Below the pieces are notes generated by a model. The model had not been told where the DNA came from. It saw only the letters and a program-made list of their open reading frames with translations, and searched no databases. Source: JBBRHQ01 sp963720735 (GTDB lineage Bacteria; Actinomycetota; Thermoleophilia; Solirubrobacterales; 70-9). From it: a stretch of DNA of 64,000 nt. Shown piece after piece: positions 38,506 to 47,020 of the stretch (position 1 is its first letter; each line of letters begins with the position of its first letter). Location: positions 248,001 through 312,000 of the forward strand of contig CAVRGL010000010.1 in the NCBI GenBank assembly GCA_963720735.1. The letters run 5' to 3'. The position numbers and the translations under genes are program-made.

Positions 38506-40380
38506 GTGGCCAGGGCGGCGCTCGTCGTCCTCGGGCTCGCAATGGGGACCAGCGCGTTCTTCTTCGGCTTCTACAGGGCGACGGTCTGGGAGCCGGTTTT
38601 GCTGGCCAGCATCATGCTCCTGATCGCATTCGCGGTGGCCCGTCCAGCAGTTCCGAGCGGTGCGCCGGCGGTGGCTCTGGCCGGTCTGCTGGCGCTGTGG
38701 CTCTGGTCGCTGCTCTCCAGCGGCTGGGCCGAGGCCGCCGACCTGGCGGTCACGGACGCCAGTCGCTGGCTGCTCTACGCCGTGGTCCTGGCCCTGCTGC
38801 TGTTCATGGTTCAGCGCCCCGAGAGGGGGCGCTGGCTGCTGGGAGCCACCACCGCAGGCGCCCTGATCGTCGCCTCCTACATCCTGGCCCGGCTGCTCCT
38901 CCACGACGGTGCAACGTTGTTCGTGGGCAACCGCCTCAACAGCCCGGTCGAGTACATCAACGGGAACGCGTCGTGCCTGCTGATGGGCATCTGGCCGTTG
39001 GTCGCGGTGGCTGAGCGTGCCCGGCAACCTCTGCTCCGTGGCCTCTGCGTGTTCGCCGCAACCCAGCTGATTTCGGTGGCGGCCCTGACCCAGAGCCGGG
39101 GGGCGCTGCTGGGGTTGGTCGTCTCGGCGATGGCGATTCTGATCGTCGTTCCCGGCAGGTTGACTCGCGCCTGGGCCCTGGTCGCGATCATGGTCGGGGT
39201 CGCGGTCAGCGTACCGGGCCTGCGCGACGTGTTCGACCTGGGCGGCGGGGCATCGCCCTCGGACGACACCCTGCGGAGCTTCGCGGAGGCCAGCCTCGCG
39301 GGTGGCGCCCTGGCCGGTGCGCTCTGGGCCCTAGCGAGCTTCGGGTCGGCGGCGCTTTCGCGGCGCCTTGCGGATGCCGGCCGATCGCTGCGGGGAATCT
39401 CGATCGCGGGGATCTGCCTGATCGCCGTTCTCGGCGTCGCGGTCGTGGTCTTCCCCCCCGGCAAACGTTTTGATCAAGTCAGGAACCAATATCGAGCCTT
39501 CACCGCCCTGCGCCCGGCGGATTCGAGCACGCGCCTGGTCTCCGGTGGGGGCAACCGCTACGACTACTGGCGGATAGCCCTCAACCAGTTCGAGAGCGAC
39601 CCCGTAAAGGGAGTCGGCGCCGGGAACTACGACCGCACCTACTACCTGGAGCGCCGCACCCAGGAAACCGTCCAGCAGGCACACAGCGTTGAGCTTCAGA
39701 CGCTCGGCGAACTCGGGCTGGTCGGCGCGGCAGCCCTACTCGCCTTCGTCGGCGCGGTGCTATACGGCTTCTGGCGAACGGCCCGCGGATCACCGCGCGG
39801 ACCGCCCAGCCCAGCCATCGCGGTCGCGGCCGGGGGCACCTTCATCGTCTGGCTGATCCACACCAGCGTCGATTGGATACACCTGATCCCCGGCCTCACC
39901 GGGATCGCGATCTGCGCCGCGGCTGTGCTGCTGATGCCGGTCCAGACCCGGCCGGTCCCGGTTCCGACCCTGGCGATCGTCGCCTTCGTCCTGCTCGCCA
40001 GCGTCGCCGCGTATCCGACGGTCCGCCAGCTGCTGGCCCTTCGACTGCAATCCCAAGGAGGCGGGAAGCTGCTTTCCGACCCGGTGGGAGCCCTGGAGGA
40101 TGCGCGGGACTCACTTGCCCTGGAACCCGCGCAGCAGACGTATTACCTGGAGTCGGCGGCCTACGCTCGCCTCGGCCTATACCGACCGGCGCGCAGGTCT
40201 CTGCTCACCGCCACCCGAAACCAGCCCCACGATTTCGTCGCCTGGGGGCTCCTGGGGGATCTCGCCACTCGGCGCGGGCTCCGCGCGGTGGCCCGGCGGG
40301 ACTACCGGCGAGCGTCGCGGCTGAACCCGCGCGATCCCGGGCTCGCGGCCTTGGCAAGGGAAGGAAGCGGGCGACGCTAG
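38506..40380 (+). CDS. O-antigen ligase/polymerase-like protein with TPR-like C-terminus
   Basis: The product is about 624 residues with around ten transmembrane segments. A large loop holds the conserved GGNRYDYWRIALNQFESDPV and KGVGAGNY motifs seen in the Wzy/WaaL-type O-antigen ligase family. The last 120 residues carry two TPR-like units (LALEPAQQTYYLESAAYARL, TRNQPHDFVAWGLLGDLATR). It should act on undecaprenyl-linked glycans at the outer face of the membrane, either polymerising or ligating. The start is uncertain: GTG at 38506, TTG at 38491 and ATG at 38542 are all in frame. The stop overlaps the epimerase stop by CTAG. Confidence 0.82.
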   Translation: MARAALVVLGLAMGTSAFFFGFYRATVWEPVLLASIMLLIAFAVARPAVPSGAPAVALAGLLALWLWSLLSSGWAEAADLAVTDASRWLLYAVVLALLLFMVQRPERGRWLLGATTAGALIVASYILARLLLHDGATLFVGNRLNSPVEYINGNASCLLMGIWPLVAVAERARQPLLRGLCVFAATQLISVAALTQSRGALLGLVVSAMAILIVVPGRLTRAWALVAIMVGVAVSVPGLRDVFDLGGGASPSDDTLRSFAEASLAGGALAGALWALASFGSAALSRRLADAGRSLRGISIAGICLIAVLGVAVVVFPPGKRFDQVRNQYRAFTALRPADSSTRLVSGGGNRYDYWRIALNQFESDPVKGVGAGNYDRTYYLERRTQETVQQAHSVELQTLGELGLVGAAALLAFVGAVLYGFWRTARGSPRGPPSPAIAVAAGGTFIVWLIHTSVDWIHLIPGLTGIAICAAAVLLMPVQTRPVPVPTLAIVAFVLLASVAAYPTVRQLLALRLQSQGGGKLLSDPVGALEDARDSLALEPAQQTYYLESAAYARLGLYRPARRSLLTATRNQPHDFVAWGLLGDLATRRGLRAVARRDYRRASRLNPRDPGLAALAREGSGRR

Positions 40381-41417
40381 CCCTGGGCCGTGGAGTCCGA
40401 GGGCCCGGCGGCCAGGCTCAGCGCCGCCCGCCCGGAGGGCGCCGACTGCGCCAAGCGGCGCTTCTCGCACTCGATGACGTCGGTAAGGATCTCATCCAGG
40501 TCCCGCTTGGGCCGCCATCCGATCATCGCCTCGACCCGAGTCAGGTCCGGGATGCGGCGCTCCATGTCCTCGAATCCCTCCTCGTAGGCTTCGTCATAGG
40601 GCACCAGCACGGCCTCGGAGTCCGACCCAATTCGCTCGATGACCCGAACGGCCAGGTCGGAGATCGATATCTCCTCCTGCGAGCCGACATTGAAGACCTG
40701 GCCGTAGGCAGCTTCGACCCCCGCCATCGAAGCGAGCGCCTCGACCGTGTCCGAGACGTGGCAGAAGCAGCGCCGTTGCCGGCCGTCTCCGTAGACCGTC
40801 AGCGGCTCGCTTGCCATCGCCTGCGAGACGAATCTGGGGATCACCATCCCGTAGCGGCCCGTCTGGCGTGGCCCGACCGTGTTGAAGAGCCGAAGGATCA
40901 CGGTGGGCAGCTTGCGCTCGCGCCAGTAGGCCACTGCCAGGAACTCGTCGATCGCCTTCGAGCACGCATAGGCCCAGCGCCCTTTGCCGGTCGACCCGAA
41001 AGTGAGGTCACCGCTCTCCCGGAAGGGTAGGTCCCTGCTTTTGCCGTAGACCTCGCTCGTAGAGGTGAAGAGGACCGGCTTTCGCTTCTTGCTGGAAAGG
41101 CTGAGCACGATCTCCGTGAGATGCACGTTCGTCTCGAGCGCGCGAACCGGACTGTCCACGACCAGCTGCACACCCACCGCGGCAGCAAGGTGGTAGACGA
41201 TGTCTGCCTCATCAACCAGCTCGGCCATCACCGCGGCGCTGCTCGCCGACTCGATCGTGTAGGAGAAGCCGGGCGCCGATTTGAGATGAGCGATGTTCTC
41301 GATGCTGCCGGTGGAGAGATCATCGAGCGCATGCACCGAGTGACCGTCCTCGAGCAGCCGCTCGGCAAGGTGGCTGCCGATGAACCCAGCACCGCCAGTG
41401 ATCAGAAAGCGTGCCAA
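40377..41417 (-). CDS. NAD-dependent epimerase/dehydratase (sugar nucleotide)
   Basis: This is a 346-residue extended SDR. The NAD motif TGGAGFIGSHLAERL lies at residues 7-21, and the catalytic Ser and YxxxK are in STSEVYG and YACSK. It contains LRLFNTVGPRQTGRYGMVIP, common in UDP-glucose 4-epimerase and UDP-glucuronate decarboxylase relatives. The likely substrate is a nucleoside-diphosphate sugar. The exact reaction cannot be fixed from sequence. It is encoded opposite to the surrounding glycan genes. Confidence 0.88.
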   Translation of the reverse strand: MARFLITGGAGFIGSHLAERLLEDGHSVHALDDLSTGSIENIAHLKSAPGFSYTIESASSAAVMAELVDEADIVYHLAAAVGVQLVVDSPVRALETNVHLTEIVLSLSSKKRKPVLFTSTSEVYGKSRDLPFRESGDLTFGSTGKGRWAYACSKAIDEFLAVAYWRERKLPTVILRLFNTVGPRQTGRYGMVIPRFVSQAMASEPLTVYGDGRQRRCFCHVSDTVEALASMAGVEAAYGQVFNVGSQEEISISDLAVRVIERIGSDSEAVLVPYDEAYEEGFEDMERRIPDLTRVEAMIGWRPKRDLDEILTDVIECEKRRLAQSAPSGRAALSLAAGPSDSTAQG

Positions 41418-41721
41418 CTTCCTCCTACCTATCAGACTTTCGGCTGGGGTCCAGTGGATCCCGCCGATCCGCCCTCGGGAAACCGAACTAGTACCCGCTC
41501 ACGGCAATTCGTGCAGACAAGTCAACTAATGGATGAGGATCGCGAATGCCCGCTGGGCGGCCAACCGGGTTTTCCCACACCTCGGCGGGGGGATCCCACA
41601 TCTCCGGGGCCGGGGGTTGTTTCTCTGCTGCCTGCAAGAGCCACACCGCCGAGCCGCGTAAAGGAGATTTCAGGTATCACACCGACCGACAGTCGAACCG
41701 CCGGTAGACAGCGACGATGCA
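41418..41721. other. 304-bp intergenic region, divergent promoters
   Basis: It lies between the divergent epimerase and glycosyltransferase genes. No coding frame, tRNA or strong hairpin was recognised. It is locally less GC-rich than the genes and probably holds both promoters. An AAAGGAG at 41660-41666 is not followed by a usual start codon at proper spacing. Confidence 0.5.
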
Positions 41722-42999
41722 TTGGGCCAGGCCAAACGGGGGCTGAGAAGACTGGCACGGGAGCCTGAGCGCCGGGTCCGGGTCCTGCGCGTGATCGCCA
41801 GGCTGAACATGGGCGGCCCGGCCAAGCACGTCGGCCTGCTGAGCGGTAGGCGGATGCAGGACCGCGGCTACGACACGCTGCTAGTTCACGGCTCGCTCGC
41901 TCCGGGTGAGGAATCGCTTCGGGATTTTGCCGCGGCCGAGGGGGCAGGGCTCATTTTCGCCTCCGCGCTCATACAGCCGATCCGCCCGGGCTCCGACCTC
42001 CGAGCGCTCGGGCAGCTCGCTCGGTTGATTCGGCGTTTCAGGCCAGACATCGTGCATACCCATACGGCCAAGGCAGGCTTCGTGGGACGGTCCGCGGCGC
42101 TGCTTGCAGGAGCGCGGCCGATCGTCGTGCACACCTACCACGGGCACGTGCTGAAGGGGTACTTCGGAGCTACCAAGACCGCCCTCTACCGCGGGCTCGA
42201 ACGAGGGGCCGCCCGCTTCACGGACAGGCTCATCGGGGTGAGCCAAGCGACGGTGGACGAGCTCGTCGAGCTGGGCATCGCTCCGAGGGAGCGGTTCATC
42301 GTCGTGCCGCTTGGACTTGCGCTTGAGCCATTCGCCGCGTTGGAGCCCGAGCCCGACCTCGGTGCGCGTCACGAGCTTGGGCTCAGTACCGAGGAGGTGC
42401 TGCTCACCTACGTTGGGCGGGTCGTGCCGATCAAGCGCCTCGATCTGCTCCTCGAGGCGCTGGCGCTGACGCGACGCGACGGCGTCCGCGCCCAGCTAGC
42501 GATCGCGGGTGACGGCGAGATCCGGCCGGGGCTCGAGGCAACCGCGCGCCGGCTCGGCATCGCGGAATCGGTGCGATTCCTGGGATATCGCCGCGATCTC
42601 CCCAAGCTAGCGGCCGCCTCCGACGCTGCGGTGCTCAGCTCCGACAACGAGGGCACCCCCGTCTCCCTGATAGAGGCCGCCGCCGCGGCCCGCCCGGCGA
42701 TCGCGACCGACGTCGGTGGGGTCCGCGAGGTGGTGGACGAGGAGAGCGGCATCCTGGTGCCGCCCGGCGACGCGGCGGCGCTTGCCGAGGGGATCGAGCG
42801 CCTGGCGCAAAGCCCAGACACGCGGGCCAGACTCGGCCGACAGGCCCGTCGGCGGGCACTGGCTCGGTTCTCGGCCGAGCGGCTGATCGAAGATATCGAC
42901 ACGCTCTACCGCGGGCTGCTCGCCCAGCGGGCCCGCGCGAATTCGATCTCGGCGCGGGGCTCCGTCAACGCGCCGGGAGAGCCGGGCCGGACCGAGTAG
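41722..42999 (+). CDS. GT4-family glycosyltransferase
   Basis: The product has 425 residues with a GT-B fold. The N-terminal LRVIARLNMGGPAKHVGLLS binds acceptor; the C-terminal half has TYVGRVVPIKRLDLLLEALA and the EX7E-type motif EGTPVSLIE followed by DVGGVREVVDEESGILVPPG. These are typical of retaining GT4 enzymes that use nucleotide sugars. It probably adds a sugar to the undecaprenyl-linked repeat on the cytoplasmic side. The start TTG at 41722 is uncertain. It is two bases before asnB. Confidence 0.9.
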   Translation: MGQAKRGLRRLAREPERRVRVLRVIARLNMGGPAKHVGLLSGRRMQDRGYDTLLVHGSLAPGEESLRDFAAAEGAGLIFASALIQPIRPGSDLRALGQLARLIRRFRPDIVHTHTAKAGFVGRSAALLAGARPIVVHTYHGHVLKGYFGATKTALYRGLERGAARFTDRLIGVSQATVDELVELGIAPRERFIVVPLGLALEPFAALEPEPDLGARHELGLSTEEVLLTYVGRVVPIKRLDLLLEALALTRRDGVRAQLAIAGDGEIRPGLEATARRLGIAESVRFLGYRRDLPKLAAASDAAVLSSDNEGTPVSLIEAAAAARPAIATDVGGVREVVDEESGILVPPGDAAALAEGIERLAQSPDTRARLGRQARRRALARFSAERLIEDIDTLYRGLLAQRARANSISARGSVNAPGEPGRTE

Positions 43000-43001
43000 C
43001 G

Positions 43002-44881
43002 ATGTGCGGGATCGCTGGTTTCGAGACGCTCGGCGACGACTGCGATCTGCTCGCCGACTCCCTGCTTGAATCGCTCGCCTCTCGCGGGCCGGACGGTCGC
43101 TCGCAGGCCGAGCTTGGCGGTTACTGCCTGGCCCAGACCCGTCTCGCCGTGATCGACCTCTCCGAGAGGGTGCGGTACCCGATGCCGAACGAAAACGGCG
43201 ATCTGTGGCTCGTCTTCAACGGCGAGATCTACGGCCACACGATGCTGCGCCGCGAGCTCGAGCGTTCCGGACACCGGTTTCGCACCGCTTGCGACGCAGA
43301 GGTGGTCCTGCACGGATTCGAGCAGTGGGGCCTGGACGTGTTCGGCCGGCTCGACGGGATGTTCGCCCTGGCGCTGGTCGACGAGCGACGCCGGGAGATC
43401 ACCCTAGCGAGGGACGCAACCGGCATAAAGCCGCTGGTTCGAACCACAGGAGAGCGCTTCGCCTTCGCATCCGATGCCCTGGCACTGGTCTCGGCCGGTC
43501 TTAGCCGCGGGGAGATCGACGAAGCCGCAATCGCTGAGTACGCGGCCTTTCACTACGTGCCGCCGCCTCGAACCGGGATCTCCGATCTGACCCAGGTCGA
43601 GCCCGGCACGGCGCTGACCAGGGGGTCTGACGGCGGGCAGCGCGTGGTTCGGTGGGCTCCGCGTCGCTTCGAGGGCCCGGCGGGCGAGACGCCAGTCGGC
43701 GTCGAGGCGCTCGAGGAGGTGCTGCGCCGCGCCGTGTCACGGCAGCTCGTCGCCGACGTCGAGGTCGGGGTGTTCTTGTCGGGAGGGATCGATTCGTCGT
43801 TGATTGCGGCGCTGGCGGCAGAGTGCGGGGCGAGGCCGAGGGCCTTCACGATCGCCTTCGGGGGCCACGGCGACTACGACGAGGCCCCGCGCGCGGCACT
43901 CGTGGCGCAAGAGCTCGGCATGCCCCACCGCGTCGAGACGCTGGGCCTTGGGTTCGCCGAGGCGGTGGAGGGCGTGGGGGCGGCCTATGACCAGCCCTTC
44001 GCCGATTCGTCGGCGGTGCCAATGCTGGCCCTTACGCGGCTCGCCCGCCGCGAGGTCACGGTGGCGTTGAGCGGCACCGGCGGCGATGATCTCTTCGCCG
44101 GCTACTATCGCCACCGCGCCCACCGCCTGCGCCGCGCCGTGATGCTCTTGCCGGACCGGGTGAGGAGCGGGCTCGCCAGGATCCGGGTGGACCGTGGGGC
44201 GGAGCGCCGAAGCCCATACGCTCTCGCCCGCTCATATCTCGCCCGCATTGCCGAAGCCGGAGGCGAAGACGACTTCGAGCAGTACCTCTCGCTGGTCGGC
44301 TCGATGACATCGGCGGCGGGGTTGGAGGCCCTTCCGGTGGCCCAGGACCTCGACAAGGCCCGCAGTGGGGTGGCGGACCGCCTCGGTCTTCGGGCTCCCG
44401 GCGGCTCGACCCTGCGTCGCCTCCAGCGCTTCGAGCTGCTCAGCTATCTGCCCGGTGACCTCCTGGCGAAAGAGGACCGGGCAAGCATGGCGGTCGGGCT
44501 GGAGGCGCGTGTGCCGCTGCTCGACGATCAGGTCGCGGCGCTGGCCGAGCGGCTCCCCGACCGCCAGAAGGCCTCTCTCCTGGCCGGCAAGCTGCCGCTG
44601 CGCAAGCTCTACCGAGAGCTGCTGCCGGCCGAGCGGCGGGGCAGTCGCAAGCGCGGTTTCGCCTTCCCGCTTCGGGACCTCTTCGCCGGTCCCTGGCGAG
44701 CGGAAGCGAGATCCTGGCTGAGCGATTGCGGCTCCGGTTTGGTCGACGGCGGGCGGCAGCGCGACTGCTCGACGCAGATCGCTCGAGCGCCACCGACGCC
44801 TGGGCCCTGGCGGCTCTCGCCGCCTGGGATCAGAGACTCGGTCGCTGCCGGCAGGCGGGAATCGGCGCTCGGCAGCGTTGA
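43002..44881 (+). CDS. asnB: Asparagine synthetase (glutamine-hydrolysing), apparent C-terminal frameshift
   Basis: The product is a class II amidotransferase: Cys2 nucleophile (MCGIAGFETLG), glutaminase motifs RGPDGRS and NGEIYG, and the ATP-pyrophosphatase loop FLSGGIDSSLIAALA. Enzymes of this kind are frequent in polysaccharide clusters, where they may amidate uronic acids rather than make asparagine. The frame is intact to about 44750 (GSGLVDGG). The conserved tail AARLLDADRSSATDAWALAA follows in the -1 frame and ends at 44881. As written, the frame instead runs on to 45005 over the next gene. A one-base loss in a G/C-rich run, real or technical, explains this. Confidence 0.85.
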
Positions 44882-44895
44882 TAGGGTGGCGCGCG

Positions 44896-45871
44896 ATGCT
44901 GTCCTCAGGCGCCACCGCCCTAGTCACAGGCGGGGGCGGCTTCATCGGCTCGCACCTGGCCGAGCGCCTCCGCGACGGTGGGCATCGGGTTCGCATCCTC
45001 GATAACTTCGCCACCGGGAGACCGCAAGAACGTCCAGCATCTGCTCGACGACATCGAGTTGATCGAGGGCGACATCCAGAGCTACGAGCGCGTCCACAAC
45101 GCTGTGCGGGGCTGCGAGGTCGTCTTCCACCTGGCGGCTCTGCCCTCGGTCCCCCGCTCGATCCAGGACCCCCTGACAAGCAACGCCTCGAACGTGATCG
45201 GCACCCTCAACGTGCTGCTGGCCTCCCGTGACGAGGAGGTGCGCAGGGTCGTGCTCGCCTCCTCGTCGTCCGTCTATGGCGCCAACCCGGAGCTCCCGAA
45301 GCACGAGGCCATGGCGGCCCTGCCGATCGCTCCCTACGGGGTGGCAAAGCAAGCCGCGGAGGGTTATTGCCGAGCCTTCTTCGAGGTCTACGGACTGGAG
45401 ACGGTGGTGCTCCGCTATTTCAACGTCTTCGGGCCCCGGCAGGACCCCCTCTCGCAGTACGCGGCAGTGATCCCCAACTTCATTACCGCCTTCCTCGAAG
45501 GACGCCCGCCGGTGGTGTTCGGAAACGGCGAGCAGTCCCGGGACTTCACATACATCGACAACACGATGCAGGCCAACCTGCTCGCCGCGGAAGCGGAGAA
45601 CGTCGAGGGGAAGGTCTTCAACATCGCTTGCGGTGACAGCATCTCCCTGAACGACCTTCTGGAGGAGATCCGGGCCCTCACCGGCAGCCCCCTTCAAGCC
45701 CGCTACCTCCAAGCGCGCCCCGGCGACGTCCCGCACTCCCTCGCGGACATCTCACGGGCCCGGGAGGCGCTCGGATACGAGCCGACCGTCGACCTGCGGA
45801 CCGGATTGGCTCGCACCCTGGAGCACCTCCGGCGAGCAAGGGAAGGCGAGCAGCTGGGAGCCGGGGCCTGA
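44896..45871 (+). CDS. NAD-dependent sugar epimerase/dehydratase, apparent frameshift
   Basis: The N-terminus TALVTGGGGFIGSHLAERLR begins in the frame of ATG 44896. The rest (RKNVQHLLDDIELIEGDIQS, SSSSVYGANPEL, YGVAKQAAEGY, LRYFNVFGPRQDPLSQYAAV) is in the next frame. Joining them after ILDNFATG by dropping one base at about 45017-45021 gives a full-length enzyme of about 324 residues with a UDP-N-acetylglucosamine 4-epimerase-like pattern. As sequenced, only an N-terminally truncated frame is left. It is 14 bases after the expected asnB end. Confidence 0.8.
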
Positions 45872-45930
45872 TCCTCCCCGTCCTGGCCGAGTCCGCATAT
45901 CCGGCCTCAGCCCCAGGCTCGCGGGTTCGG

Positions 45931-46920
45931 ATGCTCTCCTTCGCCCCCCACCTCACCGAGCACGGGGTCGACCTCTCCTTCCGGTCGACAATGAGCGAAG
46001 CCGAGTACTCACTGGTCACCTCGGACGCGTCCGCCACTCGCAAGGCCGGGGCCCTGGCCACTTCCGGAGCGCGCCTGTTGCGCCGCAGAGCGCCTCGGCA
46101 GGAGGGCCTGTTCCTCGTCCATCGGCTCCGGTTCCTGCTGCCGTTGCCGATGGTCGAGCCCCCTGCCGATGTCGATGCCTACGACTTCGACGACGCCCTG
46201 TTCGTCGGCTCGACGACGGAGGAGAACCGGCGCTTCGCCTGGGCCAAGCGGGAGCCGGCCCGCTGGCGCACTTACATGAAGCGCTCGCGATTGGTGATCG
46301 CCGGAAACGAATACCTGGCGTCACACGCTCGGGAGCATGCCGACCGGGTCGAGGTGATCCCCTCCTGCGTCGATCCGTCGATCCAGCCGACTCACGAGCA
46401 CGGCGAGCGGGAGGTGGTCCGGGTTGGCTGGATAGGCTCGAGGACGACCGCCGCCTACCTGGAGCAGTGCTTGCCGGCGATGGAGAGGTTGAACAGCTCC
46501 CGCACGCGCGCGGAGCTGGTCTTAGTGGGTGCCGGGACAGGGTATCGGGCCGCATGGATTCGATCGCACCCCTGGACGGCAGACAGCGAGAAAGAGCTGC
46601 TGGCGAGCTTCGACATCGGCATCATGCCGCTGCCCGACGACGATTGGACACGCGGCAAGTGCGGCTACAAGCTCCTTCAGTACTTCGCCGCCGGGGTGCC
46701 GGCCATCGCCAGCCCGGTTGGCGTAAACCGCGGCCTGGTGGGAAACGAGCGGGGGATCCTGGTCTCCTCGGAGGAGGAATGGCTGGAAGCGCTCGAGCGG
46801 CTCGTACGAGAGCACGCGATCAGGGAGGAAATGGGATCGAACGCGAGACACTTCGTCGAAGCGGAGTTCTCCTATCGGCGCTGGGCACCGCGGCTCGCCG
46901 AGCTGCTGAAAGCGCTCTAG
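45931..46920 (+). CDS. Glycosyltransferase (GT-B type), N-terminal end unclear
   Basis: The annotated part has 329 residues. The C-terminal half has VRVGWIGSRTTAAYLEQCLP and FDIGIMPLPDDDWTRGKCGY, then KLLQYFAAGVPAIASPVGVN, fitting GT4-like enzymes. Coding signal extends 21 codons upstream to 45868 (LILPVLAESAYPASAPGSRV), where a CTG overlaps the epimerase TGA. No ATG, GTG or TTG is found in frame there, so the true start is either the ATG at 45931, a rare CTG, or hidden by an indel. Confidence 0.8.
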   Translation: MLSFAPHLTEHGVDLSFRSTMSEAEYSLVTSDASATRKAGALATSGARLLRRRAPRQEGLFLVHRLRFLLPLPMVEPPADVDAYDFDDALFVGSTTEENRRFAWAKREPARWRTYMKRSRLVIAGNEYLASHAREHADRVEVIPSCVDPSIQPTHEHGEREVVRVGWIGSRTTAAYLEQCLPAMERLNSSRTRAELVLVGAGTGYRAAWIRSHPWTADSEKELLASFDIGIMPLPDDDWTRGKCGYKLLQYFAAGVPAIASPVGVNRGLVGNERGILVSSEEEWLEALERLVREHAIREEMGSNARHFVEAEFSYRRWAPRLAELLKAL

Positions 46921-47020
46921 GCGCCATGAGACCCAACTTGTAACCTGCCGCCGCCATGAACCCTGGCCGTGCACGAGGTCAGATGCTCTTCGGTTGCTCC
47001 CGCGGCCTGCAGCGCGACGC

